A DNA stretch of 64,000 nt from Dicyema japonicum (taxonomy: Eukaryota > Dicyemida > Rhombozoa > Dicyemidae), in NCBI GenBank assembly GCA_011109175.1, contig RDEW01000011.1, forward strand, positions 1,364,240 to 1,428,239, read 5' to 3'. Position numbers and translations under genes: made by a program. Under the pieces are notes generated by a model. It was not told the origin of the DNA, searched no databases, and was given only the letters and a program-made list of their open reading frames with translations. Of the stretch, positions 1-12,026 are shown in pieces (position 1 is the first letter of the stretch; every line of letters starts with the position of its first letter).

Positions 1-15
1 TCAACTAATACAGAT

Positions 16-237
16 ATGAGAAGTCGCAAGGTTTTTATGAACGAAAGTCTATTTATCACTTCGATCAGTAAAAAGAGTTTGAATAGGTGTATACAAAAGT
101 GTTACAACATTTTATTTACTCCCTTTTATTCAACTGACTTGAACCCAATTGAAAACTTTTTTTATTGTGTGAAATCTCGCCTAAATGTAATTAGACCAAG
201 AGTAATAACATCCTATTTCACGGAGCCGTGGTATTAG
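16..237 (+). pseudogene. Tc1/mariner-type transposase C-terminal fragment
   Basis: An open stretch carries the motif YSTDLNPIENFF (about 135-170), which matches the conserved (S/P)PDLNPIEN block near the end of the DDE domain of Tc1/mariner transposases. The second catalytic acidic residue and the rest of the domain are missing, since the window starts inside the element. No terminal inverted repeat is visible. It is a dead fragment of a cut-and-paste DNA transposon. Confidence 0.6.
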
Positions 238-429
238 CTCCGCATAGGCAAGACACACTTTATTTAAGTAAAGAACAGTTAATTTTAACTAATCGTAGAA
301 CCAAGGAATGATCTTTATTTCTTTTTTCATTTTCTTGTGTGTGTGGCCTTTTTTAGACAATCCAGTTTCGCAGTGAGAGCCCACTGATGACGGCGTCACT
401 CGTCAAGCCTTTTTAGCATCGTAGATGCG

Positions 430-516
430 TGGAACCTTCCACCAGGTGAACAGCAGCGAGATTTGAACCCGTAGCCTAAGTCACTTTAGCCCGACACCTA
501 ACCACTATGCCACCCA
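430..516 (-). repeat. tRNA-derived SINE head or tRNA-like pseudogene
   Basis: Read on the minus strand, the segment begins GGGTGGCATAGTGGTTAGG, a pol III A-box-like start (497-512). A perfect B-box, GGTTCAAATCTC, follows at 458-470, at normal tRNA spacing. The acceptor stem does not close, so a functional tRNA is unlikely. The downstream part (to about 395) is unlike any other sequence I recognise. A SINE head is the simplest reading. Confidence 0.55.
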
Positions 517-559
517 TTTTTGCCAAAATAATCAGTTATTTAGTTTGTCGTATATTATT

Positions 560-1640
560 TCATAATTTTAGCCGGAAATCATAGAAGTCTCGCAGCATTT
601 ATAATGCCACATGTGAAATTTTTTCTTCCAAATTGTTTAGCAGATCCTTTGTTTCCTCTACGACATTTTCAATATTCTCCGTTTCTGAATATCCACTATA
701 TTATTTTCAGACTCTTCGCACTCTACATCAATTGTTTCGTCTATAACATGATCTAGAAGTTGATCTGTTAGACAGTCTATCGCATAAGAATCACGGTTCC
801 TGTCGATTCTCTTCCAACAATTAACAATACATGCCGCATCTATTTTCGCCCAACCTTTCGAAATTAGCATGACATGACGCTGTTTAATTTTGCAATAGAA
901 TGTGCAAAATCGTGTTCGACATCTTGAAAACACGAAAAGTCCATTAAGAAACTTGAATAATAATTCTTAACGGCCTTGATTATTCCCATTTCCAATGGTT
1001 GTAAATAGGGCGTTGTATTTTTTAATAAAAATTCGATATTTGAACATTCAAAAACTTTATGGATCCAGCATTGTCAAGCAATAATAATTTTTTCTGTTGT
1101 TTTTGCGAAACAATTCATTTATTAGTGTAAGTCAACTCATAAAAGTCTTTCCAGTCATCCATGCATTTTTTGAAGGCGAATGCAATAACCCAAAATCTTG
1201 GACATCAAAATTTTTTAGGCACCGAGGTTGCTTATACTTTCCAATGATCAATGGGTCAAGTTTTTCTCCAATTAAACTGCAGCATAAAAGAACAGTGAGT
1301 CTTTCTTTTCCTTGTTTATAGCCAAAACACTGTTCGCCTGTTTCGACAAATGATTTTTGGAAGGAATTCTTTTTATAAAAAGCGCGGTTTCACCGCAATT
1401 AAATACATTTTGAGGTCCATATAGATAAATCACATGAGGCCTTTTCTCCACAAATTGAAATCGGAAATTTATCCACCCGAAGTTTTTGAAATACTTCAAA
1501 GACTTGGTCATCAAATTTTTCTTTATCGGCTTTAAATGCCTCATAAAACTCAGAACTAGTATTGCCGCGGTGTAAGAAAGGTACAATATTTAGTTTGATT
1601 CTTGAAATAGTTCCTTGTCTTGTACATTGTGATTAATTGC
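560..1640 (-). pseudogene. Tigger/pogo-type DDE transposase, degenerate
   Basis: Minus-strand frames joined across several frameshifts resemble the DDE domain of Tigger/jerky transposases. There is an NCGETALF...KRIPSK block (about 1370-1400), then KERLTVLLCC, EKLDPLIIGKYKQPRCLKNF and SKNAWMTG between about 1310 and 1130. An acidic tail rich in E and D is at 658-760. Stops and frame changes occur throughout, so the gene is dead. A second Tigger copy of the same type lies inside the LINE near 19.4-20.4 kb. Confidence 0.7.
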
Positions 1641-1790
1641 CTTTCAGATAAATTGTTCCTCATTATTATTATTATTATTTAAGCCAAAGAAACACCGTCT
1701 TAACCAATAACTAATATTCAGGTGATCCCGGCATCTCTCAATAATCGGGCCATTTTTTCTCGATGCTCCGACTGTGATCCCACGCATTTT

Positions 1791-3390
1791 CTATACGGAC
1801 GGGGGTCTTTTTTCCTTTCCTCTTCTGAAATTGCCTTCAGTTCCCTCTATGATAGACTCGAGTGCTCTGGGGGCAATTTCTTTATCTGTATATTTTTCTA
1901 GTAACTTTTTTGCTCTTGACTGGATATCTTGAATTTTTGTTAGGTTCGTTGCCGACAGGTTAGATCCCCATGCAGCACATGCATAGCCTATCGTTGGCTC
2001 GACATACTGCTTGTAGAGGGTCCCGATACCTGGCGGATACATTCCTCCACAGTTCCAAAGGAAGGCCTTTACAAAATTGATCTTCTTTGCACAAGTTGAT
2101 ATGATAGATTCCACATGGGCTGAGAAGCAGAGGAAAGTATCAAAAGTTACTCCCAGTATCTTCTGCGATTTCTTTTGTGGTATAGGTACTCCATTTAACG
2201 TGACATCAATTGTTTGCGTTCCCATCTTTCTATTCTTAGTAAATAGAGTGACTGCTGACTTTTCGGAACATGCATTTAATCGATTCTCGCACAACCATCC
2301 AAATTTTTTAGCAATTTTCAATTTAGTTTCGTAATCCATAACCACAACAAAATTGAAAATAAAACAAAAAATAATTAATTTATTATAATTTTATTATCTT
2401 AAAAATTTTAAATAAATTATTTTACGGTGGCCCAAAATTTCCATAATTTTATATTGATTTTTCATTTATTCTGCCAAAATGTTGATTTAAAAAAAAGTGC
2501 CCCCAAATCCGACGCTGCCCCACCCCTGGGTCTGCCCCATTTTGGGGTCGGACTGTAGTCCTTGATCTTGCTTCCAAGATTATTTGAATAAAGTAGCTGT
2601 CGGCATTCTCCAGCGAACTGAAGCTATCCAAGTAACAATTCTTCGTTTTATCTTCTGAGATTTCACGATACAATTTCCAGTTAGCACCTTAGTAATTGTA
2701 GCTGCTAGGAATTCTCCTCACGTTGGCTTCTCTTTTGATCTTCACCACAATTGGATTATGGTCGCTTCTTGTTTCGTAGAGGACTGAACAATCAATTTTT
2801 GATGAAAGCGACGATGAGCAGAATGTTACGTCCGGTGAGGTAGGTTTATCTGTCTCTCTCAGTGGTGTCCTTGTATTTATCGATGGATCATTCAATATCG
2901 TTAAGGAGTCCGTTTGCGATGATAATAGTTTCCCTCTCATGTCAACTAGTTGAGTTGACAGCCATAAGGGTTGCTTCGCATTCAAATCCCCGCAGATGAT
3001 GAAGACAGTCTTGATATGTTTGGCATAACATAGCTCTTCGGGCAGGAACCAGGAGGCGGATCGTAGATATTCACAAGGAATAGTCTTCCTTCCGTTGTCC
3101 CGAGCGAGATTCCAATTATTTCTGTTACATCATCCCCAGCAAGTTTCCTCACTTCCGAGGAGATTTCTCTGCATTTCAAGTTCTTTTTTAATAGAGTGAG
3201 CAGACCTCCTCTTCTTTTTTCTCTACGGTCTTTCCTGATAGCTTGGGAATGTAGGGGTAGGGTCATTTAAAGAGATTTTGGTCTCTTAAATCATCGCAAA
3301 GTTAATATTTTGACGAGCCAGGAGTGAGCGGAGTTCCTCTGATTTTTCCTTTAATTCCATTTTTGTTTAGCTGGAGAGCCGTAAAATGCT
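1791..3390 (-). mobile_element. Non-LTR retrotransposon fragment B (AP endonuclease + RT C-terminus)
   Basis: Two coding blocks read on the minus strand. An apurinic-like endonuclease (about 3385-2689) has ELRSLL...NINFAMI at its start and the conserved SDHNPIV motif near 2770-2750. The C-terminal half of the reverse-transcriptase ORF (2345-1791) contains ILGVTFDTFL, YKQYVEPTIGYACAAW and a lysine-rich end. The central RT motifs are deleted between about 2680 and 2345. In that gap lies AT-rich DNA and a short tract (2490-2556) ending GGGGTCGGACTGTA, which resembles the terminal repeat of the pogo-like element at 24.8-26.0 kb. The fragment starts where element A breaks off, so it probably inserted into A or recombined with it. 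Confidence 0.75.
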
Positions 3391-3396
3391 TTTCTC

Positions 3397-5338
3397 TTAG
3401 ATGGACTGAGGATTTTTTCCGGGAAGGTTCGATCTTACCCAAAGCTCAAGATCCTTGAGGGACCCATTTGGAAAAAACGTGGTCACTGATCTAGTTTTTC
3501 CAGCAGTTACTCTTCCTCTTCTTCCATTTAGGAAATTTGCGATCCAGATTTTCAGGTTGTTTGGAATTTTTGACGTAAAAATCTTCCTTGTCAAAAGCTT
3601 TCTTGGGACAGTGTCGAAAGCTTTTTCTATATCGATGGAGCACAACAAAGACTTCTAATGAAGTTTGCGCTTTAGTCCATCCTTGATGAAATTTGTAAGG
3701 CATGCGTTTCTGTGGAGTGTCCTTTTCTGAATCCGTGTAAAAGGTGCATCAGGAGAGTATAATTTGATTAGTTCAAGAATCAGCTATTCCAAAAGTTTTA
3801 ATTTAACACATAGGAGAGATATTGGTCTATATGAGGCTGGTCATCCTTTTGGTCGCTTGGGTTTCAGAATTGGTCGTATGTTTGATAGCTTCCATGTGGA
3901 AGGAATACAATTTTCGTTGATTGAAAAGTTGAAAATTTTTGTGAGGGCCTTGATAGCATAGGGGCCTATGTTTTTCAGAACTATTGCAAAGATTCCGTCC
4001 GGACCACAGTAATAAGTCGACTTTTGACCATATTCTGTACGTTCTCCACAGAGAGGACAATCGGGGATGGCTTTTTTAGGTTTAAGGGCTAGGATGGATG
4101 AACCTTCGAATTCTTTGTGTGGAATGAAACTCGTAGAGGTGTAGTACTTCATAAGTTTGTTTAGGAAGATCTTGTTGTCCATTTCATCACGTGTCGCCGT
4201 GTTTTCAGCGTTAATAAAGCTTCTAAGTGTTTTCCACATTTTTGTAAGGGAGTTCTGCTTGTTTAAATTGGACATGAGGTTTTTCTAAACTTTCTCTTGT
4301 TTCTTCTTTGCATTGTTCCTGATCTCTCTTTCTAATGAACAAATTTTCAATCTTGTTTCTTAGGATTGTATTTGGAGGCTCTTTAGGTAATTTCTTTCTT
4401 TATGAGTGGATCGGCTCTGGGGGAATTCTTTCCTGTTGTCAGTGGCCTTCTTTTAATACAAATTTTCATTCCTCGCGTACCACTCTATTAAATTAGTGTA
4501 GTGCTTTATCGATGGAGTTGAAATTGTATAAATGAAAGTCAAGTAGATAATAGTCGACAAAATTTGAGAACTTTTTCCAGTCGACATTTTTGTAGTCGGT
4601 AAATAAATCAGGTTGCTTTACAATTGACACTCTTCCTTCAAGCGTAATCATAACGGGATTATGGTCACTGCTAATCTCGTATAGCACCGTCCATTTTGTT
4701 AATGTTTCGATGTTTGGTGAGTAAAGAGTGAGATCGGGGGACGATGTCCTGTCATTCGCTCTGTAGGGAGTCCTTGTATTGAATGTAGAGTTGTTTAATA
4801 TTATCAGGTCATCCAGATTCGATAACAATTGGTTTCCTCTGACATCCCATGGTTGGTTCTCGAACCATGTCGGATGCTTTGTATTTAGAGTAACATATTT
4901 TTTGATTTGTCGATGTCTGACAGGGAGAACCTGAATTCCTTGGGCATGAGTTGAGCGGTGGCACATACACATTCAACATGTTTATGTTTCCGATGCTTGT
5001 CTTGACTGAAATACCAATATATTCGACGGGAGACTTGAGGTTGACAAAAGTTTCGTTTGCGTACGGAATTTCTTTTTTGATAAGGGTAAGCAGTCCACCA
5101 CCCCCCAGCTGTGCGGTCGCGCCTGTAACGTGATCGTTTGGGAAGACGGGAGTGGAAGAAGACGGAGTCAGTCTTGTTTCTTGGAGTAGGCAAATGTCAG
5201 TATTATACCTTTTAAGAGGTTTCTGAGTTCGAGGATCTTTCGTTTCACTCCATTTATGTTTAGTTGAATCAAAATAATGGGTTTTCGAGGTCCAGGATTT
5301 GGGTTCACATCGCCGGAAAGCATTAGGTTGGCTTCCAT
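3397..5338 (-). mobile_element. Non-LTR retrotransposon A: 2A-like leader, AP endonuclease and RT N-terminal half
   Basis: The ORF starts at an ATG at 5338. It first encodes a 2A-like GDVNPNPGP motif (5288-5314), then an endonuclease with LIQLNINGVKRKILELRNLL, DICLLQETRLT, a GGGGLLTLIKK block (about 5130-5080) and SSDHNPV (about 4660). The RT half follows (4275-3397) with GPDGIFAIVLKNIGP, NIRPILKPKRPKG and SIDIEKAFDTVPRKLL. Frameshifts separate the blocks, and the catalytic YADD region is absent because the element ends near 3397, where fragment B begins. It shares its architecture and leader motif with element C at 18.2-21.8 kb and is the same family, APE-type; I cannot assign the clade without a tree. 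Non-functional. Confidence 0.8.
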
Positions 5339-5467
5339 GATAATGTATATATTTGAATAAATTGTTGTCGAAAAAAAATTTAATTATTTTATTAAATTTT
5401 ATTAATTATTTAAATATTAGCCGCCGAAAAATATTATTTTTTGTTGTCAAATATTTTTTATGAATAA

Positions 5468-6020
5468 ATGGAAACTGGGAGTCAAGTATAATATATTAAA
5501 ATTTTAGTTACTCCAACGAGTACTTCATTCGTCAGATTTGTCAAATATCTGTCCCGAAGTCTTTAACGAATCTCCACTTCAAGCTTATAATTTATTAATG
5601 ATTTGTGGCCCTTCAAACAGTGGGAAATCTCTCTTCATTCGTAAAATTATAAAAGACTGCGGAAATATCAAAACACTTCTTATATCGAACAGTTCCAATG
5701 ACTGCAATTCAGTTCTGAGGCCGACGTCCCCTTCCGATGAACTTATTGGTCTATACCGACTAACTCTCATCAAACCAGACATTGAAGTACTCATAATTGA
5801 CTCTCTAACCAAAATCCCCGAGTCTATAATAAGGTCCCTCGTTGGAAGTGGGCTTTTAGTAATAATGGTGAACTATTATAGTGCTAGTGGGGTTTGGAGA
5901 AGAATGGTTACTCACTCGGTTGAGACCGCTGTTAATGAAGGAATCTTGACAGTTACTAATAAACAGACAAATAAGCAAATTCAATTTAAAATAACTAAAA
6001 ATGGACTGTTTTGTGATTAA
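5468..6020 (+). CDS. RAD51-paralog-like RecA-fold ATPase (XRCC2/RAD51D/SWSAP1-like)
   Basis: With a 22 bp GT-AG intron at 5486-5507 removed, an ATG at 5468 opens a 176-aa frame without stops. Residues 40-47 are a Walker A loop (GPSNSGKS) and residues 99-104 a Walker B strand (EVLIID) followed by SL. Further on come LLVIMVNYY, GVWRRMVTHS and a final FKITKNGLF, in the same order as the L1 strand, the W/R-rich loop and the terminal I-x-x-x-G-I/V strand of RAD51-family proteins. It lacks the N-terminal helix-hairpin-helix domain and is shorter than RAD51 (about 340 aa) and XRCC2 (about 280 aa). The likely role is in a homologous-recombination paralog complex in the nucleus. Which paralog it is remains open. 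It stands alone between LINE remains, with AT-rich DNA upstream. Confidence 0.55.
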
Positions 6021-6489
6021 ATTTTTAAAATTAGTGCTTTTAACCAATCTCTCTTTTGAATTACTCGTAGAAAGTATCGATTGATTGAATATTTGAGAAT
6101 ACCTCTCTACTTGTCCCTTAATCCATGGACAGTTTAGTCTCCCTAATACACGTTTGATGTTGAATTTTACACAATTTTTCCATCTTTGAATTTTTAGATT
6201 GTACGTTGAATGACTGAATGTCGATTAAATAAAATTCTTCAAGTTATGAAATTTCTTATGCAGATTTGGTTTTGACTAACACTCCGTATTTCGAAACGTA
6301 TCAAACCATGAATACGAATCGTTAATTTCATAATCTCTCCTTATATCCACGAGATCTGTAAATATATGCCTGGGTCTTTGCGATTATTGGAGTAAATGAA
6401 GGTCTCTTGGAAATTGATCACGACCGAAATGAGAGGAGATTATTCCCAGGGAGATATGGAGATTCCAATTCCTCGTGTTAGCTTTCCAG

Positions 6490-7340
6490 ACTAATCCCTT
6501 TTTGGTAACTTCCAGGTATTAAGGGAAAATTCCAGCATCATCCCTTTCTACCGTCGTGTGGAAACTGGATGTCCTCTGTTCCTTTTACAATCTCTCCGAG
6601 TTGACAGTAAATTACATTTTTGAATGTCCTGAATTAGTACACTGTACGTCTACAATGCCACGACTGCCCGATCTATGTGAGCGACTAACATTTGCTGCGT
6701 CCTACTTTTCTCCTAAAAGTTAGTGAGGACGGAGTTATTTAGCTAACTAAGAATAATTGGAAATTCCACGAATTCTATTACTAAATTTCTGCTAAATGGG
6801 GTCCCACAGGAATAACACTGGTTCTCGCATATCGTGACGATATAATCGTCGCAAGAAGAGACCACCATATTCACCCAGTTGGTAGCCGCTTACAAGATTT
6901 ACTGGACAGCTTGAGCAGTTGGCTTAAATTAGCCATCCTTCTTGGTGCCTCCTCCCCCATTTTGTTATCAAAGATCTGATGACACATAAGAAGGGAAGCG
7001 ATTTTAGATTCTACGATCTCCAAGGTTTCAATCACTACGGGTATTGATTTAACCTAGTCTGTTCAAACCAAGGCTCTGGATTGTTATGACCTGTACTCTG
7101 ACTCCTCAGATAACATGGAGACCTGAATGGCTAAAAAGACTCCCTTTCCTTCAAGAAAAGTGTGTGGAGTTAGAGGGGATGGATCCCTCCCTTTAGTAAA
7201 TCCTTAAAGAGTACATGCGGACAAACTTAAGAATGTGTAAAATAATACTTGGATAAATACTGTTGAGAATGCTTGGGAGATGTAGGTTTGAGGAGAATCA
7301 GTTTCTCCTTAAACAGAGGATCAACAGTCTCCTACACTAA
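6490..7340 (+). pseudogene. LINE remnants (3' segment and RT YADD-region scrap)
   Basis: At 6540-6735 a block beginning CTACCGTCGTGTGG is clearly related in sequence to 54205-54400. Both encode an L-C-S-x-x-N-L-x-E-x-T-x-N-x-x-F-E-C-x-E-L pattern, which looks like a zinc-knuckle-like LINE C-terminus. At 6790-6930 the words NGVPQ, then AYRDDIIVARRDHH and LLDSLSSWL, are a decayed RT motif C (YADD to YRDD) region with most of the palm deleted. Stops are frequent. These are two separate LINE scraps. Confidence 0.55.
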
Positions 7341-7689
7341 GAACGACCACTAAGAACTGGTCCAATTATTGATTAAAAATGTTCAATTTTTTTGCTGTAG
7401 ATCTTATTAGTAAGCACAGCCTAACAAGGTCACATTGAGATCTATTAGTTAGCGAATTTAATGGAGAATACTAAGAAACGAGGTTTCTAAAACCACCACC
7501 CTAAGTTCTGTATTTGGGGACAAAATATCCTCATGAGACACGCGTAACAAATGGGGACTCGAATAGGGCAGTAGAATGGAGATAGAAGTCGTGCTCAGAA
7601 AGCCTCATCAAAATGAAAAAAATGAAAAATTGAAAAATCAACATGTTACGAAATAGGTACTACTAAGTCCGCCTGTTAGGCCTGGACTG

Positions 7690-10600
7690 TTCATCCCGGT
7701 ACCCCTTTTCTAAGTAATCCATCATATGTCTATTTAATTTAGCGTCCTGATTCGAATATCATCCCTGATCGGCCTGACAAGTTTGTTCTCTTCCTCTGTC
7801 AGGCCTTCATACAATTTCTTCCAGAGGGCTAGTTTTATTGCCGCCCGCCGTGTTTTCTCCAGTCGGGCGAGAATCCTTTCTTTCGAGGGGGTATAGAACC
7901 ATGCTTATCCTCAAGTAACTGGATTTTTCCGTCGAGAGTTTCATGCCTCTCCGATCGCATCAACCCTGGACTTCGTCGATAAACGCTCCTAGTCGCCGCT
8001 CTGAGATGTATGCCTTCAGAGATGAATCCAGGATTAAAATGTCGTCCGCGTAAATCATTAGTTTGGTCCTGACGTTCTGCGGAGACGGAAAATCTTCCAT
8101 AAATATGTTAAATAACAGTGGACTAAAATAGATCCCTGTGGCACTCCTCTTTTAAACGACATTCCATCCGAATAACTTCCACCGACTACCACGTGAGATA
8201 TCCTCCCAGTTAAATAGTCCTTCAGCCATAGGAACATTTTTTAATATTTTATAACGTACTAGCCGACAAAATAGGCCTTGTGCCATACACTGTCGAACGC
8301 CTTTGATATGTCGAGACAAATAAGGCTCTTCTCAAATGTATTTATAATTTCGAAGTTTAGTGAGTAAATACAATTTCCACATGATCTTCCCGGGCGTAAA
8401 CCAAATTGATCAGGTCGTAGAAAGTTGATCTCCTTCATATATCATTTCAATCTCTTGAATACAATACGTTCCATAATTTTTGATGTAGAACATTTAAGCT
8501 TATTGGCCTATAACTGAGAGGATCCTTCCTCGTTTTTCCAGGTTTGAGGATCATCTTCACAATAGATCGTTTCCATAAAAGAAAAACGTGTCCGAGCCTA
8601 AAACTCGAATCATATATCCTTCGTAGATCAGACAATAATTCATTAGATCTTTCTTTGAACATAATCATAGGATGCCATCAAATCCTGGAGCCTTGTTTTG
8701 CATTCGCGAATGCTGTTCTGACTTCTGCCATTGTGACTTTCTGCCAAAGTACCCAGATCTTCCATAGAGTAATCCATGAAATTAGGCAACTTCTCAGAAA
8801 ATTTTTCATGTATGACACGAATAGGATCGACATCCTGTATTTTCTAGTTGATTTCTGAATACTGAAGGAACTTTTTCCATTGGAATTGTCCTTCCCTTTT
8901 GATCGGCAGTTCAATGTTTTTTGCTTTTAATTTCCCATTTGTTAGCCTCCTGTACATTTTCCAGAAACAAGGGTTTTTCCAGTTAACATTAGAGGCTGCA
9001 TTCTTCAATTTATTTTCGGCGTTTACTCTCCAAGCTTCTTGTAGCATTTTTGATCACATCAATTCTATATTTCAGATTTTCCTGTCCCACAGATCAATAC
9101 ATCGTCTGTGCTTCGCCTTCAGAGTATTTCTCTCGCGAATAAGATCCCATATTAAGGTGGGCAAGAATCTTTGTTCTTCAGAAAGCTCTTCGAGTAAACC
9201 TTCCTTCCATATAATCGTAGATACGTCAGCATAGTGTTGGATAATTCCCAGTTGAAAACGTCCAACTCATTAGGTGTAGAAAAAGAATTAGTCTTCAATA
9301 ATAAAGTCTCAGACAAATAATGACGATAATGCACCCAGTCTATCGACGAGGTATCGTAGTATGAGAAAATATTTTCTGCAATGTTTGGTTTTAGGTTTAT
9401 AGTTATTTCCTGAGGAATATGATTACTCCCTATGTTCCAAAGCAACATTGGTCTGTCCACATGATCTAGGAGCTGTGGAGATACTAGAATCAATCCCAAC
9501 ATGTCAGCTCCGTTGTATGAGAAATGGTTAGGTTCTTCAGACGTCAAGACTTCAACTCCAATTTCGCTATCGTCCGTCCCCGTTGTTTTTGCAACATCCG
9601 TAGCTCATATTCTTAGCATTCAGGACTCCTACCAAGATCGACATAGGGTTTGTTTCGAAAAATTGAACAATTTTCGCAGAAGATCGGGCCAAGTCCTTAG
9701 AGTATATAGCCCTCCTACGCTTATCCATGTTCTTACTACCAAGACATCCACCTTGGCAATCCTCACAAGTAGTGCTAGTTCATCATGCCTTTTCACCAGG
9801 GAGCGGGCATTCACCAGCACTATTTTCAAATTTCTTTTCATTGTTTTTGTTGATGGTCTGCGCTCTCCACAGCCAGGTCCACCAGACTCCAAAAATCCAC
9901 TTTCAGCATTTTACATAGATTGTTCAGACCTGAGACAATTTCATTTAGCTCCCGAGACACCGACTCGGGGACTCCTGCCTTGCTCTGCTCATGTTTATGT
10001 TTGGCGCTCCGATCCACCGATCCATCATGAGTATGTGAACTATTGGTTCTCATAATCTCTTCTGTCTGTTTGACCATCTCGGAAACTTCTGACTCCCTCT
10101 GCAAATTTTTCCTTTTAGCGCTCCGCTCCACCGGCCCATCAAGAGTATGTGAAATATTGGTCCACTTCATTTCTTGCGTTGGCTTGATTCCTTCTTTTCT
10201 AGAAACTGTTTGTCTGGAGATCATTTTCTGGATGCCTCTCTTATAGCCGGACATCCTCTATAGCGGGCATTATGTCCTGGTCCACCACAATTGATACAAT
10301 TGGTCTTCCACGTTCGATGAATATTCACACAAGAAGATCATGTTCCCCTCCACACTTGATGCATCTCTTCTTTTCCTGCAATGTGCGGCGATGTGGCAAA
10401 TTCGTTCACAGTTGTAGCAGATAGGAGGGGGTATCTTCATCCACTCACACAGGATCTTGTTCGATCCAATGTAGAAACCATAACGTATCAGCGATGTGGC
10501 CTCCGCATTACTACTAACCGAGGCTCTTGCCATAGGCATAGGCTGCGATCCTCTTGACATTCGGGTTCCCTTCGAGGTTAAGGGTGCCATCTCCTGAAGG

Positions 10601-10870
10601 TAATCAATGAGGTCGTTCTCACTCAGCCAGAAAGGGAAGTTCCTGAGGACAATCTCACAAGGTCTTGTTATGAGCGTTCTGAAGTGGTGGTTGTCAGATC
10701 CAAAAGGACAGGTCTCATTTATGGCCTCGATATATTCGGCCATGTGGTTATTGTCGCGGAAGTCCAGTCGGAAGAAGCCCGGTCCTTTGTGGCTCATCCT
10801 CAAAGATCCATATTGATCATAACGGTAATCTCAGGTTTCGTTACAGTCCATGAACTGGTTTTCGAAAGGA
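7690..10870 (-). mobile_element. Near-full-length two-ORF non-LTR retrotransposon F (gag-like ORF1, endonuclease, RT)
   Basis: ORF1 (about 10870-9850) has an RRM-like segment with EIVLRNFPFWLSENDLIDYL and a zinc knuckle CYNCERICHIAAHC (C-x2-C-x4-H-x4-C, about 10435-10395); at least one more knuckle, INCGGPGHNARYRGC, is visible after a frame change. A doubled FTYSWxGGA-type peptide lies at 10170-10030. The endonuclease begins at about 9850 (IVLVNARSLVKRHDELALL) and includes GSNHIPQEI near 9425. RT motifs follow at 8640-7690: YRPISLN, CLDISKAFDSVWHK, FKRGVPQGSI and IYADDILILDSSLKAY (about 8065-8020). Several frameshifts make it inactive. ORF order and motifs match element E at 59.5-63.1 kb, so F and E are one family, distinct from A/B/C. 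Confidence 0.8.
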
Positions 10871-11590
10871 AATCAGAAAAATTCCCGGAAGACCCTAGTA
10901 GTTACTGATTAATTATCCCACTGCTCACCATCGCTGTAATAATAGAAAAAGTGATACTCCAAAGGCGAGCCCAGGATTTCATAATGAGACACCCTTTCGG
11001 GTATTATAACGTGGTTCCGTAAGGGGAGATTCTAAGGTGACTACATCTGGAAGTTTAGTGCTCAGATGCTTAATCAAGCGAAAATGATACAATGAACCTT
11101 GGTATTGTTCTTAGGGAGGACTGGGTTTTGACTCTATTTGGCATGATTTTTAAATATTCCCTCGCTGAAGCGGTAATTTTCCAGGAACTCTGGAACTGAA
11201 TCTCAGGTTCTTAAAGGACGGATAATCTATAAGTCATGACATCAAAATGTCGTGAGATAAAAAAGAAGCCATGGATGCCAAAATAGCTGATTCGATAGCA
11301 GAAGGCTCAGATTGAGACTTATTAGTTCTTAACTCCCTTAGATATTTCGTATTCTAATGCCTAGAGTGACCAATTATAAAGTTCATATGGCGGTCACAGG
11401 GAAGATTAACCATCTTGGGGGTACTTTCAACTCCAAATTTACTTTCCTGGAGCACTCTGTTCTCATCAAAAAAGGCGGCCTGTGAAACACGTAAGAGCTT
11501 TTAACAACGTGTCCATTCAAAATGGCCTCTAATTAATTTTTTCAGGTTTTGGGTTAGTCATCAATAAACATAACGAGATTTTAGCGAAAC
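10870..11590. other. Intergenic stretch, nothing recognised
   Basis: Stops are present in all frames, and I see no conserved protein motif, terminal repeat or tRNA-like box. It separates the 5' end of LINE F from the tandem repeat and the DNAJB9 gene. Confidence 0.4.
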
Positions 11591-11785
11591 GACATCTTTA
11601 GGTAAAAAAGTCATCTTTTTTAAATCTTATAAAAATTGATTTTAAGGGATTTTAGGGGTAAGTTGTACATTTTACCAAGGTCCTCGACATCTTTAGATAA
11701 AAAAGTCATCTTTTTTAAATCTTATAAAAATTGATTTTAACGGGTCCTATGGGTAAGTGGAACATTTTACCAAGGTTTAAATTAA
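11591..11785. repeat. Two-copy 95 bp direct tandem repeat
   Basis: A unit beginning GACATCTTTAGGTAAAAAAG at 11591 recurs at 11686 as GACATCTTTAGATAAAAAAG. Each copy ends with a block like GTACATTTTACCAAGG. The copies differ at a few positions, so this is an old local duplication about 240 bp upstream of the DNAJB9 start codon. Confidence 0.85.
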
Positions 11786-12026
11786 ATTTTATTTCAAAAC
11801 AACCGTTAATCAGGAAAACAAAGTGATCCGACTTGCAATAGTCCTAATTGTGAGAAGAAACTAAGGAAACTTATTTTAGAGGAAGTAAAACTCAAAATTT
11901 GTTTTTGGAGGTAATAAAAAAATTTGTATAATACAGTTTAATAATTAAAATTATTAAAATTTTTAAATTTATTTTAAATAAATTAATAAATTAAAATAAT
12001 ATATTTTAAATTTACTTGAATACAAA

